A DNA stretch of 64,000 nt from Thalassotalea agarivorans (GTDB lineage: Bacteria; Pseudomonadota; Gammaproteobacteria; Enterobacterales; Alteromonadaceae). A program made the position numbers and the translations under genes. The stretch covers positions 3,139,046 to 3,203,045 of the forward strand of contig NZ_AP027363.1 of NCBI RefSeq assembly GCF_030295955.1, given 5' to 3'. Shown here one piece after another: positions 17,210-26,096 of this stretch. The number at the start of each line of letters is the position of its first letter. Position 1 is the stretch's first letter. Below the pieces are notes generated by a model. The model ran no database searches and was not told the DNA's origin. It worked only from the letters and a program-made list of their open reading frames with translations.

Positions 17210-19141
17210 ATGTCATCAATAAATATGATCAAAACACTGTCGATTATTCTGCTCTTTGGACTCACGGCATGCTCCGAGAATCAGCAAATATCCAAGCCAA
17301 AAGAAAGCGAACAAATCATTGCTGATGCCGTTTATACCAATGGCATGATTGTGACTGTAAACGACAAGCAACCTAAAGCTCAGGCGGTTGCAATCAAAGA
17401 TGGTTTGATCATTTATGTAGGTGATTTAAGAGGCGTAAAACCTTTGATGGGTGACGCTACCGTCACACATGATCTCAATGGCAAGACCATGGTGCCTGGT
17501 TTTGTCGATGCCCATGGTCATGTAGTAGCAGCTGGTTTACAAGCCGCTAGCGCAAATTTGCTGCCTGCACCAGACGGTTTAGTTAATGACTTTAATGCTT
17601 TGGTTAATACCCTCAACGAATGGAAGGCAACTGATAATGGTCAATCATTTATCGAAAATACCGGTTGGCTGCTCGGCTTTGGCTTTGACGATTCACAGCT
17701 AGCTGAGCAAGTGTTCCCAACGGCAAATGAGTTGAATAAAGTAAGCATGGATAAGCCAGTAATGATCATTCACCAGTCAGGTCATTTCGGTGTATTTAAT
17801 GACGTTGCCTTAAAGATGGCGGGCGTAACAGACTGTACCAAGAAAGTCCCTGGCGGCATTATTCGATGTAAAGACGACAAAAAAACCCCTAACGGCGTGC
17901 TAGAAGAAAATGCATTCTTTAGCGTGTTGTCGGTCTTCCAGAAAAATATTAAGCCCGCATTTAACCTGAGTTTGTTTGAACAAGGCATGCATAATTTTGC
18001 CCGATTTGGTTACACCACAGCGCAAGAAGGGCGGGCATTTGCTCCAACTGTTGATGTCGCAGAAAGCCAAGCACAAAAAACTGAGTTACCTATCGATGTG
18101 GCGCTTTATGTAGATTACACAGCCAAAGATAAGCTAGATAATTCGCCCTATTACACGGGCAGTGGTTACGACGGCATTAGCTATAACAATGGTCTGCGTA
18201 TTGCAGGCATAAAACTCACTTTAGATGGCTCACCACAAGGTAAAACTGCCTGGCTTTCGTTACCTTATTACGTGCCGCCAGAAGGAGAAAGCAAGGATTA
18301 TGCAGGTTACCCTGCAATGACCGCAGAGCAAGTTGAAAATGAATTGATGGATGCTTTCGCAAAAAATCGACAAGTGCTTGCCCATTGTAATGGCGATGCA
18401 GCAATCGAGCGCTATATCTCAGCGGTAGGTAAAGCTACAGAAAAATACGGCGATCGCGACCGTCGCATTGTATTGATTCACGGACAAACACTAAGAAAAG
18501 ACCAAATACCGCGTTTGAAAGCGCTTGGTATTATGCCTTCGCTGTTCCCGATGCACACTTTCTATTGGGGGGACTGGCATAAAACGTCAGTGCTTGGCCC
18601 TGACCGTGCCAAATACATTTCGCCTACCCGTGATGTATTAGACGCTGGTATGATTTTCTCGTCTCATCACGATGCACCGGTAGCCTTACCTGATTCAATG
18701 CGCGTTTTAGGTGCGACTGTAACTCGCGTTACACGTTCAGGTGAAATCCTTGGTCCTAATCAGCGTGTAACGCCTTATGAAGGCTTAAAAGCAATCACCA
18801 TCTGGCCTGCATATCAGCACTTTGAAGAAAAACAAAAGGGTTCGATTGAAGTTGGAAAACAGGCTGATTTTGTTATTTTATCAGCCAATCCATTAACGGT
18901 GGATCCTTTGACCATCGCCAGCATTAAAGTGTTAGAAACCATCAATAATGGTAAAACAGTTTTTACCTTAAACGACCAAGAGCAAGTGGTTGGAAATGAC
19001 AAAGACGAGCATGGCTGCATAGCTTCAGCGGGTTATCAGTGGTGTGCTAGCCAACAACAATGTATTCGCCCTTGGGAGCTTGCTAAAAACGAAAATCTTG
19101 CCAATGAGCAAGATGCGGTTACCGATTTTTGCAAAGGCTAA
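17210..19141 (+). CDS. YtcJ-type amidohydrolase, probable lipoprotein
   Basis: 643 residues. A signal peptide with a lipobox (FGLTACSE) points to envelope anchoring. The rest is the amidohydrolase-3/YtcJ family: GKTMVPGFVDAHGHV with the HxH metal site near residue 105, an IKLTLDGSPQG segment, CNGDAAIERY, LIHGQTLR and the SSHHDAPVALPDSMR motif, ending with a QADFVILSANPLTVDP strand near residue 575. A cysteine-rich tail (HGCIASAGYQWCASQQQCI) extends beyond the usual end and may form disulfides. The substrate is unknown. It is a single gene, divergent from the S9/lipoprotein pair. Confidence 0.88.
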   Translation: MSSINMIKTLSIILLFGLTACSENQQISKPKESEQIIADAVYTNGMIVTVNDKQPKAQAVAIKDGLIIYVGDLRGVKPLMGDATVTHDLNGKTMVPGFVDAHGHVVAAGLQAASANLLPAPDGLVNDFNALVNTLNEWKATDNGQSFIENTGWLLGFGFDDSQLAEQVFPTANELNKVSMDKPVMIIHQSGHFGVFNDVALKMAGVTDCTKKVPGGIIRCKDDKKTPNGVLEENAFFSVLSVFQKNIKPAFNLSLFEQGMHNFARFGYTTAQEGRAFAPTVDVAESQAQKTELPIDVALYVDYTAKDKLDNSPYYTGSGYDGISYNNGLRIAGIKLTLDGSPQGKTAWLSLPYYVPPEGESKDYAGYPAMTAEQVENELMDAFAKNRQVLAHCNGDAAIERYISAVGKATEKYGDRDRRIVLIHGQTLRKDQIPRLKALGIMPSLFPMHTFYWGDWHKTSVLGPDRAKYISPTRDVLDAGMIFSSHHDAPVALPDSMRVLGATVTRVTRSGEILGPNQRVTPYEGLKAITIWPAYQHFEEKQKGSIEVGKQADFVILSANPLTVDPLTIASIKVLETINNGKTVFTLNDQEQVVGNDKDEHGCIASAGYQWCASQQQCIRPWELAKNENLANEQDAVTDFCKG

Positions 19142-19170
19142 CGAATTAAAGTGCCGCGCGTTGGAGCCTG

Positions 19171-19368
19171 TTACAGACTCGACTGCGCGGCCGCTTTCAC
19201 TTGCTTTGCGTGGGCAATTGCTAGCGTAAACTTTTCTTTCGCATCAGCAAGCTTTGCTTCATCACCTGCCGCTATCACGATGTTTTGTGACAACGCCTGA
19301 TAAATACCTTTTACCTGTGCTTCAAATGCTTTATCAATCGCTTGTTCGATAAGTGCCTGATCTTCCAT
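19171..19368 (-). CDS. Small hypothetical helical protein
   Basis: 65 residues, rich in Ala, Lys and Glu and probably all helical (QAIDKAFEAQVKGIYQALSQ). A good ribosome site (AGGAAG, 6 nt spacing) precedes the ATG at 19368, which is the main reason to accept it. No signal peptide or known domain. It follows the lipoprotein gene at 19390 by 21 bp and is probably on the same transcript, converging on the amidohydrolase gene. Confidence 0.6.
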   Translation of the reverse strand: MEDQALIEQAIDKAFEAQVKGIYQALSQNIVIAAGDEAKLADAKEKFTLAIAHAKQVKAAAQSSL

Positions 19369-19389
19369 TTTGAACTTCCTCTTCTTATT

Positions 19390-20268
19390 TTAACGAGTCA
19401 CCTTAATACTGGTGGCTGGGTTTAAATCTTCTCTTGGGTCTGTCAATAAACCTTGTGGAAATGAAACTTTAATAGGTGTGCCATCCTGATCTAAGCACAG
19501 CTTATGAATGTTATCACCGTCGCCTAAATCGCCCAGTGCAAAGGGAGTAACCACCTCGGATTTGCCATCATTGCCTTGTAGTGTCACTTGATAACTATTT
19601 TGCTCTAACTCATCTACTTCAGCGCCGCCTGGCTTAGTAATGCCACCATTCCATACTGCACGAACTATTTGCTTGGTGCCTACTGGGCAGCCACTGCCAC
19701 CGCCAAATGGCAGCATTGTTGCGCTTTTATCAAGTTCCCAATGTTCCTTTGAAACGGGTTCTGCGATCACCAGTGATGGACCGTCAAGCAAAGGGATAAC
19801 AGGCGCTTTCTTTCCTTTAAAGTTAAATTGATTGTCTGCAGAGAGTAAATTACCCACTACAGTTACCGACTCGGCTGGATTTTCTATTGAACCAAAGTCA
19901 CCGATCAATAACATCGTTCTTAGTTCGCCTTGGTCGAATGCAGGAGCCGGTGTTACACAAATTAACGACCCCTCAGTGCCATCCTCGCGAATAACGCTAA
20001 AGTCAGCCATTTGTAGTGTAGAAAGATCTAGCTCTACCGGAAACGTTACAGGCATAGCGTCCTTACCGCTAGCACCACGACAAACAAACAAGCTAGACAA
20101 AAGGGGGGATTCGCTATTAAAGCCCCAAAAAGCCGACAAGATTTCAGGTACCATTTGGTTTGGCTCAATCGTTACCGGCAAATCAACTTGATCATAATTT
20201 GCCAACTTTAATGAGTCGGCACATCCCGATAGAAACACTAGCATAAGCAAGGGTTTAAGATGTTTCAT
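19390..20268 (-). CDS. Hypothetical lipoprotein
   Basis: About 292 residues from the ATG at 20268, which has GAGGAAG upstream. The signal peptide ends in a lipobox (VFLSGCAD). The mature part has repeated beta-strand patterns and a Gly-rich GGGSGCPVG stretch near residue 200, with a few conserved-looking cysteines. I do not recognise the family. It lies 40 bp downstream of a SnoaL-like gene on the same strand and precedes the small protein at 19171. Likely an outer-membrane-anchored protein of unknown role. Confidence 0.7.
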   Translation of the reverse strand: MKHLKPLLMLVFLSGCADSLKLANYDQVDLPVTIEPNQMVPEILSAFWGFNSESPLLSSLFVCRGASGKDAMPVTFPVELDLSTLQMADFSVIREDGTEGSLICVTPAPAFDQGELRTMLLIGDFGSIENPAESVTVVGNLLSADNQFNFKGKKAPVIPLLDGPSLVIAEPVSKEHWELDKSATMLPFGGGSGCPVGTKQIVRAVWNGGITKPGGAEVDELEQNSYQVTLQGNDGKSEVVTPFALGDLGDGDNIHKLCLDQDGTPIKVSFPQGLLTDPREDLNPATSIKVTR

Positions 20269-20308
20269 GTTTGTCTTCCTCATTCTTGCTAGCAGCCTTC
20301 TTTATGTG

Positions 20309-20770
20309 TCAGCCGTGATGCCTGCGAATGTGTTTGATAAGCCCTGAATCATTGAATTCCAGCGACATAATATTAGTGCTGGTGTATTCAATCACTTTGT
20401 CCATATGACTTGGTTTAACTTTAGCGTGTTCCGTGTACTTAACAAATACCACATTCCGTCCTACCATTAACTGATCGATACGTATATTGGAAAAATATAC
20501 GTCGTCTTTCATTTTAGCGATCATGCCTTGTCTTAACGCGGCTTTGTCAGTCACAGTTACATTGAACTTAATATGTTCATCAATAAAATCGTCTGCTAAA
20601 AAACCTATAAAATGATCAATATCCTCTACCGTTGTGTCGGGCTGTTGCCTCGCATTTTTAGCAGCAATAAAAGCTTTGGTTTTGTCTGTTAAGTAAACTT
20701 CCGTCAACGCGGTATTTGCGATTAGCATGGGAGACATTAACAAAAGTAACGAATACAAAAGTGGTTTCAT
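20309..20770 (-). CDS. Secreted SnoaL-like/NTF2-like protein
   Basis: 153 residues with a cleavable signal peptide (LLYSLLLLMSPMLIANTALT). The pattern DIDHFIGFLADDFIDEHIKF followed by YTEHAKVKPSHMDKVIEYTS fits the SnoaL/NTF2-like cone fold of small ligand-binding proteins. No catalytic residues can be assigned. AAGGATG precedes the ATG. It lies 16 bp downstream of the MAPEG gene, so it is probably in one transcript with it and with the lipoprotein that follows. Confidence 0.72.
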   Translation of the reverse strand: MKPLLYSLLLLMSPMLIANTALTEVYLTDKTKAFIAAKNARQQPDTTVEDIDHFIGFLADDFIDEHIKFNVTVTDKAALRQGMIAKMKDDVYFSNIRIDQLMVGRNVVFVKYTEHAKVKPSHMDKVIEYTSTNIMSLEFNDSGLIKHIRRHHG

Positions 20771-20786
20771 GTTTCATCCTTAATTA

Positions 20787-21212
20787 TCAAAACACGGCAC
20801 GAACAGTACAAAAGATTAAAATCAGCAACGGAATATTCGACAAGATAAATACCGCAAAACGCAGTTCAATGATGTTAGACAACGCCTGCACTAAGCTGTG
20901 TACAATACGTAGGGCGACATAAGCCCATGCGGCATATCTAGCAAGCATGGAATCAACGCCTAAATAAGCGAGTGAAAGCACCAAAGCATAAAAAATGGTA
21001 GGTTGTTCCATCAAATGGTTATAGTTGTCGGCTTTCCAACGCACATTGGCGGGTAATTGCGACATTTGTTCGCCTGATGGCGCCTTGGGATCTAGATGCA
21101 TTTTCATCGCAGTAATCGCTGGAATGCGGGTAATATACATCCAAAGCCACATCACCATAGACCAAATAACGAGCGCGACTAACGGCTGAATAAATTGAAC
21201 GTTGGTAGTCAT
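20787..21212 (-). CDS. MAPEG family membrane protein
   Basis: 141 residues with four predicted helices. The family signature is visible: ANVRWKADNYNHLMEQPTIFYAL, then AWAYVALRIVHSLVQ, typical of bacterial MAPEG proteins related to microsomal glutathione transferases. No enzymatic role is proven for this subgroup. GGGAGGAAAT precedes the ATG, so it is probably well translated. It lies 25 bp downstream of a VOC gene. A second MAPEG protein is at 24471-25010. Confidence 0.85.
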   Translation of the reverse strand: MTTNVQFIQPLVALVIWSMVMWLWMYITRIPAITAMKMHLDPKAPSGEQMSQLPANVRWKADNYNHLMEQPTIFYALVLSLAYLGVDSMLARYAAWAYVALRIVHSLVQALSNIIELRFAVFILSNIPLLILIFCTVRAVF

Positions 21213-21237
21213 ATTTCCTCCCTGACACGGTTGCTAG

Positions 21238-21582
21238 TTAAAGTTGCCAGAAACCTTGTTCTGAGCCCCCTTGGATATAGATAGCGAATGTGCCTTTTGC
21301 GGGTATTTCCATAGGAGGAACAGCTATTTCTGCCCCTTGCGTCTGCACAGCGTTTACTGCAGATTCTATATCTTCAACAAGCCAATAAGGACGAACCACT
21401 GGCACCTCTGTATCGCGAAGTGGCCCGCGCACACCAACAATACTACCGTCTTGTAACTTGCCTGTTCGAGCGCCACCAAGCATTTCATCTGGCGCATTAA
21501 ACTGCACCTTATGCGTTAGCTCATAAGCAGCACACACCGCGTCAACATCTAAACATACGATTTCTAAATAATGTAGTTTCAT
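21238..21582 (-). CDS. VOC-superfamily protein
   Basis: 114 residues, a single VOC module: KLHYLEIVCLDVDAVCAAYE opens the fold, and the GIVGVRGP-like turn and PYWLVEDIESAVNAVQTQGA strand-helix follow. The C-terminus lacks an obvious Glu ligand (QGGSEQGFWQL), so it may bind a small ligand without glyoxalase chemistry. AGGAG precedes the ATG. Likely co-transcribed with the SMR gene upstream (26 bp) and the MAPEG gene downstream. Confidence 0.8.
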   Translation of the reverse strand: MKLHYLEIVCLDVDAVCAAYELTHKVQFNAPDEMLGGARTGKLQDGSIVGVRGPLRDTEVPVVRPYWLVEDIESAVNAVQTQGAEIAVPPMEIPAKGTFAIYIQGGSEQGFWQL

Positions 21583-21608
21583 CTTATGCTCCTATTTATG
21601 TTGTTACT

Positions 21609-21938
21609 TTATTGAATTGCTACGCTCGACTTTACCGTAATTAGCAAGGTTCCCATTACAATCAATAACACACCTGAAATGGCGAAAACATCAAATTTTT
21701 GTTGCCAAATAAGGACTGACGCGATACAAACGAGCGCAATCCCAACGCCTGACCATACAGCATAAGCTAAGCCAACATTCATAGACTTTAATACGAAAGC
21801 AAAAATAACGCCCGATAGCGAATAGAAGAAAATCGACGCCATGCCAAATTCCCACTTCTCCCAACCATGAGAAGCTTTCAGTAAAAGTGTGGCGACTACT
21901 TCTGTTACAACCGCTGCCGCGAGCAATAGGTATGTCAT
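21609..21938 (-). CDS. SMR-family small multidrug exporter (EmrE/QacE-like)
   Basis: 109 residues and four transmembrane helices, normal for SMR drug/proton antiporters. The key membrane glutamate is in AAVVTEVVATLLLKAS (residue 14, as in EmrE), followed by GLAYAVWSGVGIALV in helix 3 and a C-terminal hydrophobic helix. The AYAVWSG motif is that of the drug-export (Qac) subtype rather than guanidinium exporters, though this is not decisive. AGGAAC precedes the ATG. It heads a run of small same-strand genes (VOC, MAPEG, SnoaL-like). Confidence 0.88.
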   Translation of the reverse strand: MTYLLLAAAVVTEVVATLLLKASHGWEKWEFGMASIFFYSLSGVIFAFVLKSMNVGLAYAVWSGVGIALVCIASVLIWQQKFDVFAISGVLLIVMGTLLITVKSSVAIQ

Positions 21939-21997
21939 GTTTGTTCCTGATGATACTTACTTAGAAAAAGATGAATCGCACATGCGTTGCACCTGAA

Positions 21998-22294
21998 TCA
22001 AAAAAACCTAATAGAGCCTATTGCAAGTAAAACAATAGCAACAAGAAAATACTTATAGCTGTCTTTATGCATACCCACGTTTTGCTTAAACCAATCTCGT
22101 GTTGGGGTGCTAAACATTAGTGACGATAGTAACAAACCTCGTAGCAATGACAGCAATCCGATATTGGTCGCAATTGATCCCATACTAACAATACCTGATT
22201 GATATATACGCATTCCTTCAAACACGATAATAAACATCATTGCTAGCTTAATTGCGACATTACTGCGCTTGATTTTTATTGCATGTTCTTCCAA
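21998..22294 (-). CDS. Small hypothetical membrane protein, TTG start
   Basis: 98 residues with three hydrophobic segments (near 16-33, 43-62 and 80-96). I do not recognise the family. The only sensible start is a TTG with a distant GGTGAG, so translation may be weak. Base composition is AT-rich like the neighbouring sulfotransferase. It lies 30 bp downstream of that gene on the same strand and may be co-transcribed. Confidence 0.55.
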   Translation of the reverse strand: MEEHAIKIKRSNVAIKLAMMFIIVFEGMRIYQSGIVSMGSIATNIGLLSLLRGLLLSSLMFSTPTRDWFKQNVGMHKDSYKYFLVAIVLLAIGSIRFF

Positions 22295-22324
22295 AACTAA
22301 CTACTCACCATCCATTAAATACTA

Positions 22325-23119
22325 CTAACTACTTAACTTTCGAATTAAATTTTTTAACGAATACTTTTTAAAATACCCTGTTTTGTATCGCCAATCAGTG
22401 CAGTCCCAACCTAACATTTGCTCTAGTTGTGAGATTTCACTAGTAAAGACCTCATTAAGATATTGGCGGTCTGATTCATTCATTGCTTCTACATAAGGTC
22501 TGACATGAACCTTTTGCTCTTTTATTGGATCCGATTCCGAAACACACAAAAATTGACATATCCTCTTAATTACGACATTTGGATTCAACTTCAAATCTTC
22601 ATATTTAATAAATAATGTTTGCTTCTTAGGAAAATAGCGCCAAATATGCCTTATCTGTTCTGTATAAAACCCTCTATCACAATAAGAATAAACCCTATGT
22701 TGCAAAGGAAGCGCTTCTCGACACCTATGAGATTCCGTTCTTATTGCCGTTGAAAAATCTAACTTATCGGAATTTCTGTCTCTTTCCATATTCCAATGGG
22801 AATAGGCTCGATCTATTGGACTTCTTAATACAGCAATTATTTTCATTGACGGATTATATTCGTAAATTCTTTTTATAGCTGGGCGCCAATACATATATAT
22901 AGGTGTGCATTCACCTTTAGCTGTCCTGCTTGACTCTGCAAAAAATTGATAATATTTGGTGTAGTCGACTTCACTCGAATAGTATTCTTCATTGTCAAAA
23001 AAATGTACTTCTTTTTTCTTAGCAAGTTGAATATCTGGATGAGCTTCCAGATATTTTTCCAATGCAGACGTCCCTGATTTTTGTGCTCCTACAATTAGAA
23101 AATTTACTTTATCTACCAT
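22325..23119 (-). CDS. Sulfotransferase domain protein
   Basis: 264 residues, the size of single-domain PAPS-dependent sulfotransferases (heparan-sulfate NDST/HS3ST-like type). The PAPS 5'-phosphate loop is VGAQKSGTSALEKYL near residue 10 and the 3'-phosphate site is LRSPIDRAYSHW near residue 100. No signal peptide or membrane helix, so it is cytosolic. The acceptor is unknown: possibly a glycolipid, polysaccharide or small molecule. Codon use looks more AT-rich than the flanking operons, and it sits alone in a gene-poor accessory stretch, both hints of horizontal acquisition. Confidence 0.85.
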   Translation of the reverse strand: MVDKVNFLIVGAQKSGTSALEKYLEAHPDIQLAKKKEVHFFDNEEYYSSEVDYTKYYQFFAESSRTAKGECTPIYMYWRPAIKRIYEYNPSMKIIAVLRSPIDRAYSHWNMERDRNSDKLDFSTAIRTESHRCREALPLQHRVYSYCDRGFYTEQIRHIWRYFPKKQTLFIKYEDLKLNPNVVIKRICQFLCVSESDPIKEQKVHVRPYVEAMNESDRQYLNEVFTSEISQLEQMLGWDCTDWRYKTGYFKKYSLKNLIRKLSS

Positions 23120-23283
23120 CTGTTTATATCTTTACCTATCTTTCACTCAATGGACGAATACATTCTTTGTATGTCGTATTAACGTTGAATTGAGTCACGT
23201 ATCTATAGTTTGCATAGTCGGTGAATGCAATCTTTCCACTGAAAGGGCTAGCGCTGTTCGAGTACCTGTTTCCACTAGACAAG

Positions 23284-23664
23284 CTATCCTTTCGCTAGCT
23301 TCTTTCCAGGTGGCAAACTAAGGTAAAACTCAATCACCGTATCACTCTCTTGAGCATTCTCTTGCTCATATTTCCATTTTTTAAGCGCCCGTATCGCTTC
23401 CTTTTCAAAGCCATACCCTTTAGGACTCACGTCAATAACTGTGATATCAACAACACCGCCGTCTTTATCAATTCGGAATCCTAAATGCACCCACCCTTCT
23501 TGGTTTCTTTTAGCCGCTTTGCGGGGATACTTTGCCCAAACCATGGTGGTAGGTTTTAATTGAGAATTAGACTCTGGCACAGGCCTAACCTCACTTCGTG
23601 TAGAAGAAGTGGTTTGGCAGCCCACACACAAGAGAGCCACTAATAACAAATTTAAAAATTTCAC
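23284..23664 (-). CDS. Lipoprotein with TonB C-terminal-like domain
   Basis: 126 residues, starting at GTG. Signal peptide with lipobox (LLCVGCQT). The mature part is a TonB C-terminal fold: YPRKAAKRNQEGWVHLGFRI, DKDGGVVDITVIDVSP and ALKKWKYEQE, the usual YPxxA...G-V-hF-hD order. It lacks a membrane anchor and a proline spacer, so it is probably not a working TonB. It resembles the protein at 10647-11108 in layout but not closely in sequence. Confidence 0.8.
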   Translation of the reverse strand: MKFLNLLLVALLCVGCQTTSSTRSEVRPVPESNSQLKPTTMVWAKYPRKAAKRNQEGWVHLGFRIDKDGGVVDITVIDVSPKGYGFEKEAIRALKKWKYEQENAQESDTVIEFYLSLPPGKKLAKG

Positions 23665-23852
23665 CCTTACTCTTTCCCTTTTAAAAACGGATTAAATTAA
23701 TATTCAGCCATTGGACTTTACCTCTATTGAATAATTTAACCAAGTATCTGATCTCTAATATTTTTTGAGGGTAACTTATCTTTCTGACTCAAGCATTGAT
23801 ATGCAATAAATTGTCGACTCCGAGAATTCAAAACTAGAAATAATATTTGGGG

Positions 23853-24422
23853 CTAACAACTACCATCATCGTTCGCTTCACGTTGCTTTAATTCTTCCAC
23901 GGTATAGGAGTGTTTTGGGGTAAAGGCAGGGCAAGGCTTAAATTCCGGATCTTTTTGGACACAGCCTTTCTCACATAGCAAGAAAGTCGCCTGATCTTCG
24001 AGAGAAATTACCCAAAATCGCCCTCCTGGCGTCGCGACATAGCCATCAATACCTTCTGAGAAGTCTGCTACTAAATCATCTACAGATGGCGTTTCTGTAT
24101 CAGCGTCTGCCGAATAGCTACCGTGAGTATGATATGAAGCGATGACATCGAGCTCACCATCATCTATCGGCTCACAGCCGTCCGCATCACCTGCATTAGG
24201 TGTAGTCGCCACGAGACTTCGCTGATGGTCATAACCAATAAAGCCGCAGTACTCAATTTTATCGCGAAAAGAGAGCAACTGTGCATTCTGAAACACCTTT
24301 TGCGCAAAACGGTCAACTTCGTCCATTTCAGGTATTGCATTGTTATGAGCGTTAGCACCGAAAAACACAAACGTTAACACGGTGGCCAAGCTGGCAACGC
24401 GCAGATACTTCTTAGTAAGCAT
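23853..24422 (-). CDS. Secreted DUF4329-domain protein (JAB-like)
   Basis: About 189 residues from the ATG at 24422, which has AGAGG upstream. It has a signal peptide (VASLATVLTFVFFGANA). The body carries the DUF4329 pattern: YCGFIGYDHQRSLVATTP, then IASYHTHGSYS and a later PGGRFWVISL. The H-T-H of YHTHGSY resembles the metal-binding JAMM/JAB site, and DUF4329 is often found at the ends of polymorphic toxins, though here it is a small stand-alone secreted protein. Cysteines in the C-terminal part may pair. A peptidase or deamidase role is speculative. Confidence 0.72.
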   Translation of the reverse strand: MLTKKYLRVASLATVLTFVFFGANAHNNAIPEMDEVDRFAQKVFQNAQLLSFRDKIEYCGFIGYDHQRSLVATTPNAGDADGCEPIDDGELDVIASYHTHGSYSADADTETPSVDDLVADFSEGIDGYVATPGGRFWVISLEDQATFLLCEKGCVQKDPEFKPCPAFTPKHSYTVEELKQREANDDGSC

Positions 24423-24470
24423 TTGACGGCCTCTAGTTAAAGTGGGATTAGACAATACTTAGCACAAGCA

Positions 24471-25010
24471 TTAACTAATTTGCTGCCAAACTAAGTAACC
24501 TAAAGTCGACAATATCATGAGTGCGGAGGTATAAAAACAGAGTGTAAAACCAACGGCTCTTGATGGCGCGCCTTTTTGATATCCTTTAAAAAACAAGATA
24601 CGACCTAAACCAAAAGCTAATGCCGCTATTGGCACAACAGAAAGCCAGTGTGACGGCATTGCGACTGACCAAATGAAGTATGCCATTACAGCCAAAATAG
24701 TTTGCTCTAACGTGTTTTGAATAAGCGCTTGTAGCAACTTTGCTTGTTCAGTCCCTTCAGTAAGGCCGCTACCATCAATATCTTGAGGCGTGAAGAATCT
24801 ATGCCGAGCTAAACGACCAATTGATACAGTAAGAAACAATATAGGCACCAAACACCATAAAATAGCTATTTGTAACCTGTCTATGACCCCAAGGCTTTCG
24901 TTAAAGTTAAAAGGATTTAAATTACTACCCAGCACTAAAATTGAAAGCGCTAATAGAAAACCAATTAGCATCCCTTTAAGCACGCCTTTTTGTTTTGCAG
25001 TTAGACTCAT
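24471..25010 (-). CDS. MAPEG family membrane protein (larger type)
   Basis: 179 residues with about four to five helices. The MAPEG signature is in the second half: RFFTPQDIDGSGLTEGTEQA, LIQNTLEQTILAVMAYFIW and LGRILFFKGYQKGAPSRAVG. This is the group with an extra N-terminal helix. No enzymatic role is proven. GGAAAT precedes the ATG. It lies 48 bp upstream of the DUF4329 gene on the same strand and may share its transcript. Confidence 0.82.
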   Translation of the reverse strand: MSLTAKQKGVLKGMLIGFLLALSILVLGSNLNPFNFNESLGVIDRLQIAILWCLVPILFLTVSIGRLARHRFFTPQDIDGSGLTEGTEQAKLLQALIQNTLEQTILAVMAYFIWSVAMPSHWLSVVPIAALAFGLGRILFFKGYQKGAPSRAVGFTLCFYTSALMILSTLGYLVWQQIS

Positions 25011-25175
25011 ATTATTTCCTTGTGTTTAACGATTAACGCCCCGTTTAGGCACAAAAAAGTTAACTTAACTATCACGCCCGGCCCAGAGGCTGATAATTGA
25101 TTGTGGCTTTTGGGGTAAAGTGACAAAGCTACCCCAAATGGCGCGAGCTGTTAGCAGTCATTTTTGCTGCCGCTG

Positions 25176-25496
25176 TTATGAGTATCCATCAGCCTTTTCT
25201 GTAATGTAGGTCTGTAAGCTTTGAACAGTATCGAAAATTATACTTGATGGAAATTTATCCGGATAAGCGTCAATTTTTCCGTGCCAGACTAAATGCACAC
25301 AAGCAAACCTGCCATCATTGAGCTGAACTATCACATCATCATTTGCATCGGTTTTAGCAATTGCAACAGGCTTTAGTTGCCATAAAGGATGTTTAGGCCC
25401 AACTTCAGATTCGAGTTCTTTTTGTATACTGGCTTTAATCTTTGCATTCTCATTTAAATGCCACCACGGTTCTATCCAATTGATTTTTTCATCCAT
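25176..25496 (-). CDS. Hypothetical cytosolic protein
   Basis: 106 residues, no signal peptide or membrane segment. Trp-rich start (INWIEPWWHLNE) and a HPLWQLKPVAIAK core followed by VIVQLNDGRFACVHLVWHG, suggesting a small beta-barrel-like or immunity-type protein. I do not recognise a named family with certainty. The ribosome site is weak. It lies 165 bp upstream of the MAPEG gene and next to the interspersed repeat at 25648. Confidence 0.6.
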   Translation of the reverse strand: MDEKINWIEPWWHLNENAKIKASIQKELESEVGPKHPLWQLKPVAIAKTDANDDVIVQLNDGRFACVHLVWHGKIDAYPDKFPSSIIFDTVQSLQTYITEKADGYS

Positions 25497-25647
25497 AGCT
25501 AGACTCTGACTGACACATAAAAGTTTTTTAATGGGGATTCCCTATAAGTCCTAACCAATTTGAACCAAATCTTAATAGCTTCCACACTAAATCATTAATT
25601 AAAACAGGAAGATAACAGCTATAACATGACTAATCAATCTCGCAAAC

Positions 25648-25987
25648 ACAACGAGCAGTGCAACATAACCCATTCCCCATTGAGGGTTGCCGATAGTGTT
25701 TTTTGATGATCATGTATAAATGCTTCATGGAAGAAGCATTAAGGTGAAATAGGACAGGGATGTGCTATTGAGACGGTACATCGACATCATTGAAAAACAA
25801 TAGCGGAGTCGTCAAACCGAGTTGGGGCGTGGGGGTACGTCCTAGGGGTGTCACGCAACACCCCTGGACTATTACTCCTTTAGGAGTGATACAAGTTCAA
25901 AGTGAAAAAAGAGATTCCGTGTCACAGGTTTTCAGTTCCAGACAAAACCTAAGTACCTACATCCTTGTAGGCACGCACGGAATGACG
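25648..25987 (+). repeat. Interspersed repeat, left copy (three hairpins)
   Basis: A 340-bp non-coding block that reappears in inverted orientation at 56202-56756. It starts at ACAACGAGCAGTGCAAC and ends at a CGGAATGACG motif. Three hairpins stand out: 25719-25740 (ATGCTTC / GAAGCAT), 25844-25865 (AGGGGTGT / ACACCCCT) and 25874-25887 (ACTCCT / AGGAGT). The first keeps its pairing in the other copy despite two base-pair changes. There is no conserved coding frame. Family unknown to me. Confidence 0.85.
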
Positions 25988-26070
25988 CTGATTAGATACT
26001 CTTTCAGTTGTAAGTTCTAGAGCTATAAGCAATAAAGTAAAACTACAAAATAGCTCCACGTTCCCTGTCC

Positions 26071-26091
26071 CTTGTTCCTTGTTCCTTGTTC
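26071..26091. repeat. Short tandem repeat, CTTGTTC x3
   Basis: Three exact copies of a 7-bp unit just before the stop of the lipoprotein gene at 26097. A related string (GGAACAAGGAACGTGGAA-like) occurs near 40538-40555 in the opposite sense. Confidence 0.8.
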
Positions 26092-26096
26092 CTAAA

